Under the pieces are notes generated by a model that was not told the DNA's origin, ran no database searches, and saw only the letters and a program-made list of their open reading frames with translations. A stretch of 64,000 nucleotides of DNA from Streptomyces pyxinicus (lineage in GTDB: Bacteria; Actinomycetota; Actinomycetes; Streptomycetales; Streptomycetaceae), in contig NZ_JANUGP010000032.1 of NCBI RefSeq assembly GCF_024753135.1, positions 1-64,000 of the forward strand, in the 5' to 3' direction. The position numbers were made by a program, and so were the translations under genes. Of the stretch, positions 63,763 to 64,000 are shown one piece after another (position 1 is the stretch's first letter; each line of letters begins with the position of its first letter).

Positions 63763-64000
63763 ATGGAACCCGTGGCAGCGCTCGACCGGATCGCCTTCCT
63801 GCTGGAGCGGGCCCTCGCGCCCACCTACCGAGTGCGGGCCTTCAGGACCGCCGCGCGGGTCCTGGCCGGACTGCCCGCCGGCGAGGTGGCCGAGCGGGCC
63901 GCGGCCGGGACGCTGGAGTCGCTGAGGGGGGTCGGGCCGAAGACCGCCCAGGTGGTGTCGGAGGCGCTGGCCGGTGAGGTGCCCGGGTACCTGCGCAAGC
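63763..64000 (+). CDS. PHP-domain / PolX-like protein, N-terminal part (cut by window edge)
   Basis: The first 79 residues of a longer protein. It begins with a helical segment EPVAALDRIAFLLERALAPT then a YRVRAFRTAARVL stretch and a helix-hairpin-helix LRGVGPKTAQVVSEAL, which match the start of PolX-type or PHP phosphoesterase proteins involved in DNA repair. The PHP domain itself lies beyond the window. The ATG at 63763 is consistent with family starts. No upstream ribosome binding site is clear. Confidence 0.75.
   Translation, partial: MEPVAALDRIAFLLERALAPTYRVRAFRTAARVLAGLPAGEVAERAAAGTLESLRGVGPKTAQVVSEALAGEVPGYLRK

Overview
The window is about 72% G+C, with strong G/C bias at third codon positions, SpoIIE-type phosphatases, a subtilisin inhibitor, a DUF6479 protein, a DUF4232 lipoprotein and many GTG starts. 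Together these point to a Streptomyces chromosome, probably an arm or arm-proximal region because it is rich in accessory genes, secreted proteins and decayed genes. No rRNA, tRNA, CRISPR array or complete insertion sequence was recognised.

Layout. 0-6.8 kb: the end of a cytochrome c oxidase subunit I gene with a small partner, a zinc alcohol dehydrogenase, a perfect 9-bp tandem repeat beside a decayed acetyltransferase, a phosphodiesterase, a MarR regulator with an isochorismatase-like hydrolase, a family 2 glycosyltransferase carrying two compensating frameshifts, and small proteins. 6.8-11.7 kb: two divergent multidomain SpoIIE phosphatases. 11.8-17.3 kb: a secreted S1 protease next to the remains of a peptidase-type bacteriocin exporter and its intact ATPase/permease partner. 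17.3-25.8 kb: a BrkB membrane protein, an MGDG-synthase-like glycosyltransferase facing an SDR-EamA-deacetylase operon, a flavin monooxygenase, and an MFS exporter with palindromic operators. 25.8-30.1 kb: a flavodoxin-like reductase, a three-gene set (heme-oxygenase-like metalloenzyme, HemK2-like methyltransferase, CDGSH iron-sulfur protein), a subtilisin inhibitor and a small RHH/Fic-like pair. 30.1-30.7 kb has no gene but holds an 81-bp diverged direct repeat.

30.7-44.4 kb: an FMN alpha-hydroxyacid oxidase, a third SpoIIE phosphatase, a divergent ECF sigma factor and Ser/Thr kinase, two lipoproteins, an ion transporter with a probable CTG start, a universal stress protein, a sigma-like/zinc-finger/transmembrane/lectin fusion, an aldo/keto reductase and a GH114 lipoprotein. 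44.4-55.9 kb: a P450-ferredoxin pair beside a flavoprotein remnant, F420/FMN-type oxidoreductases, a CDF metal exporter, a xi-class glutathione transferase, a GlxA-type regulator divergent from an oxidoreductase, a STAS antagonist, a PRPP synthetase and a DUF4230 protein. 55.9-59.7 kb: a seven-family Mrp-type antiporter operon that lacks the large MrpA antiporter module. 59.9-64 kb: a VanZ protein, a secreted GH16 glucanase with a lectin domain, an SDR, and the start of a PHP/PolX-like gene.

Two themes stand out. One is environmental and stress signalling by partner switching (three SpoIIE phosphatases, a STAS antagonist, an ECF factor, a kinase, a sigma/anti-sigma-like lectin receptor). The other is gene decay next to intact partners (bacteriocin exporter, acetyltransferase, glycosyltransferase, flavoprotein). 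The best candidate for an incompletely described system is the metalloenzyme-methyltransferase-CDGSH trio at 26.4-28.4 kb. Gene calls rest on reading the translated sequence and recalling family motifs; no database search was run.
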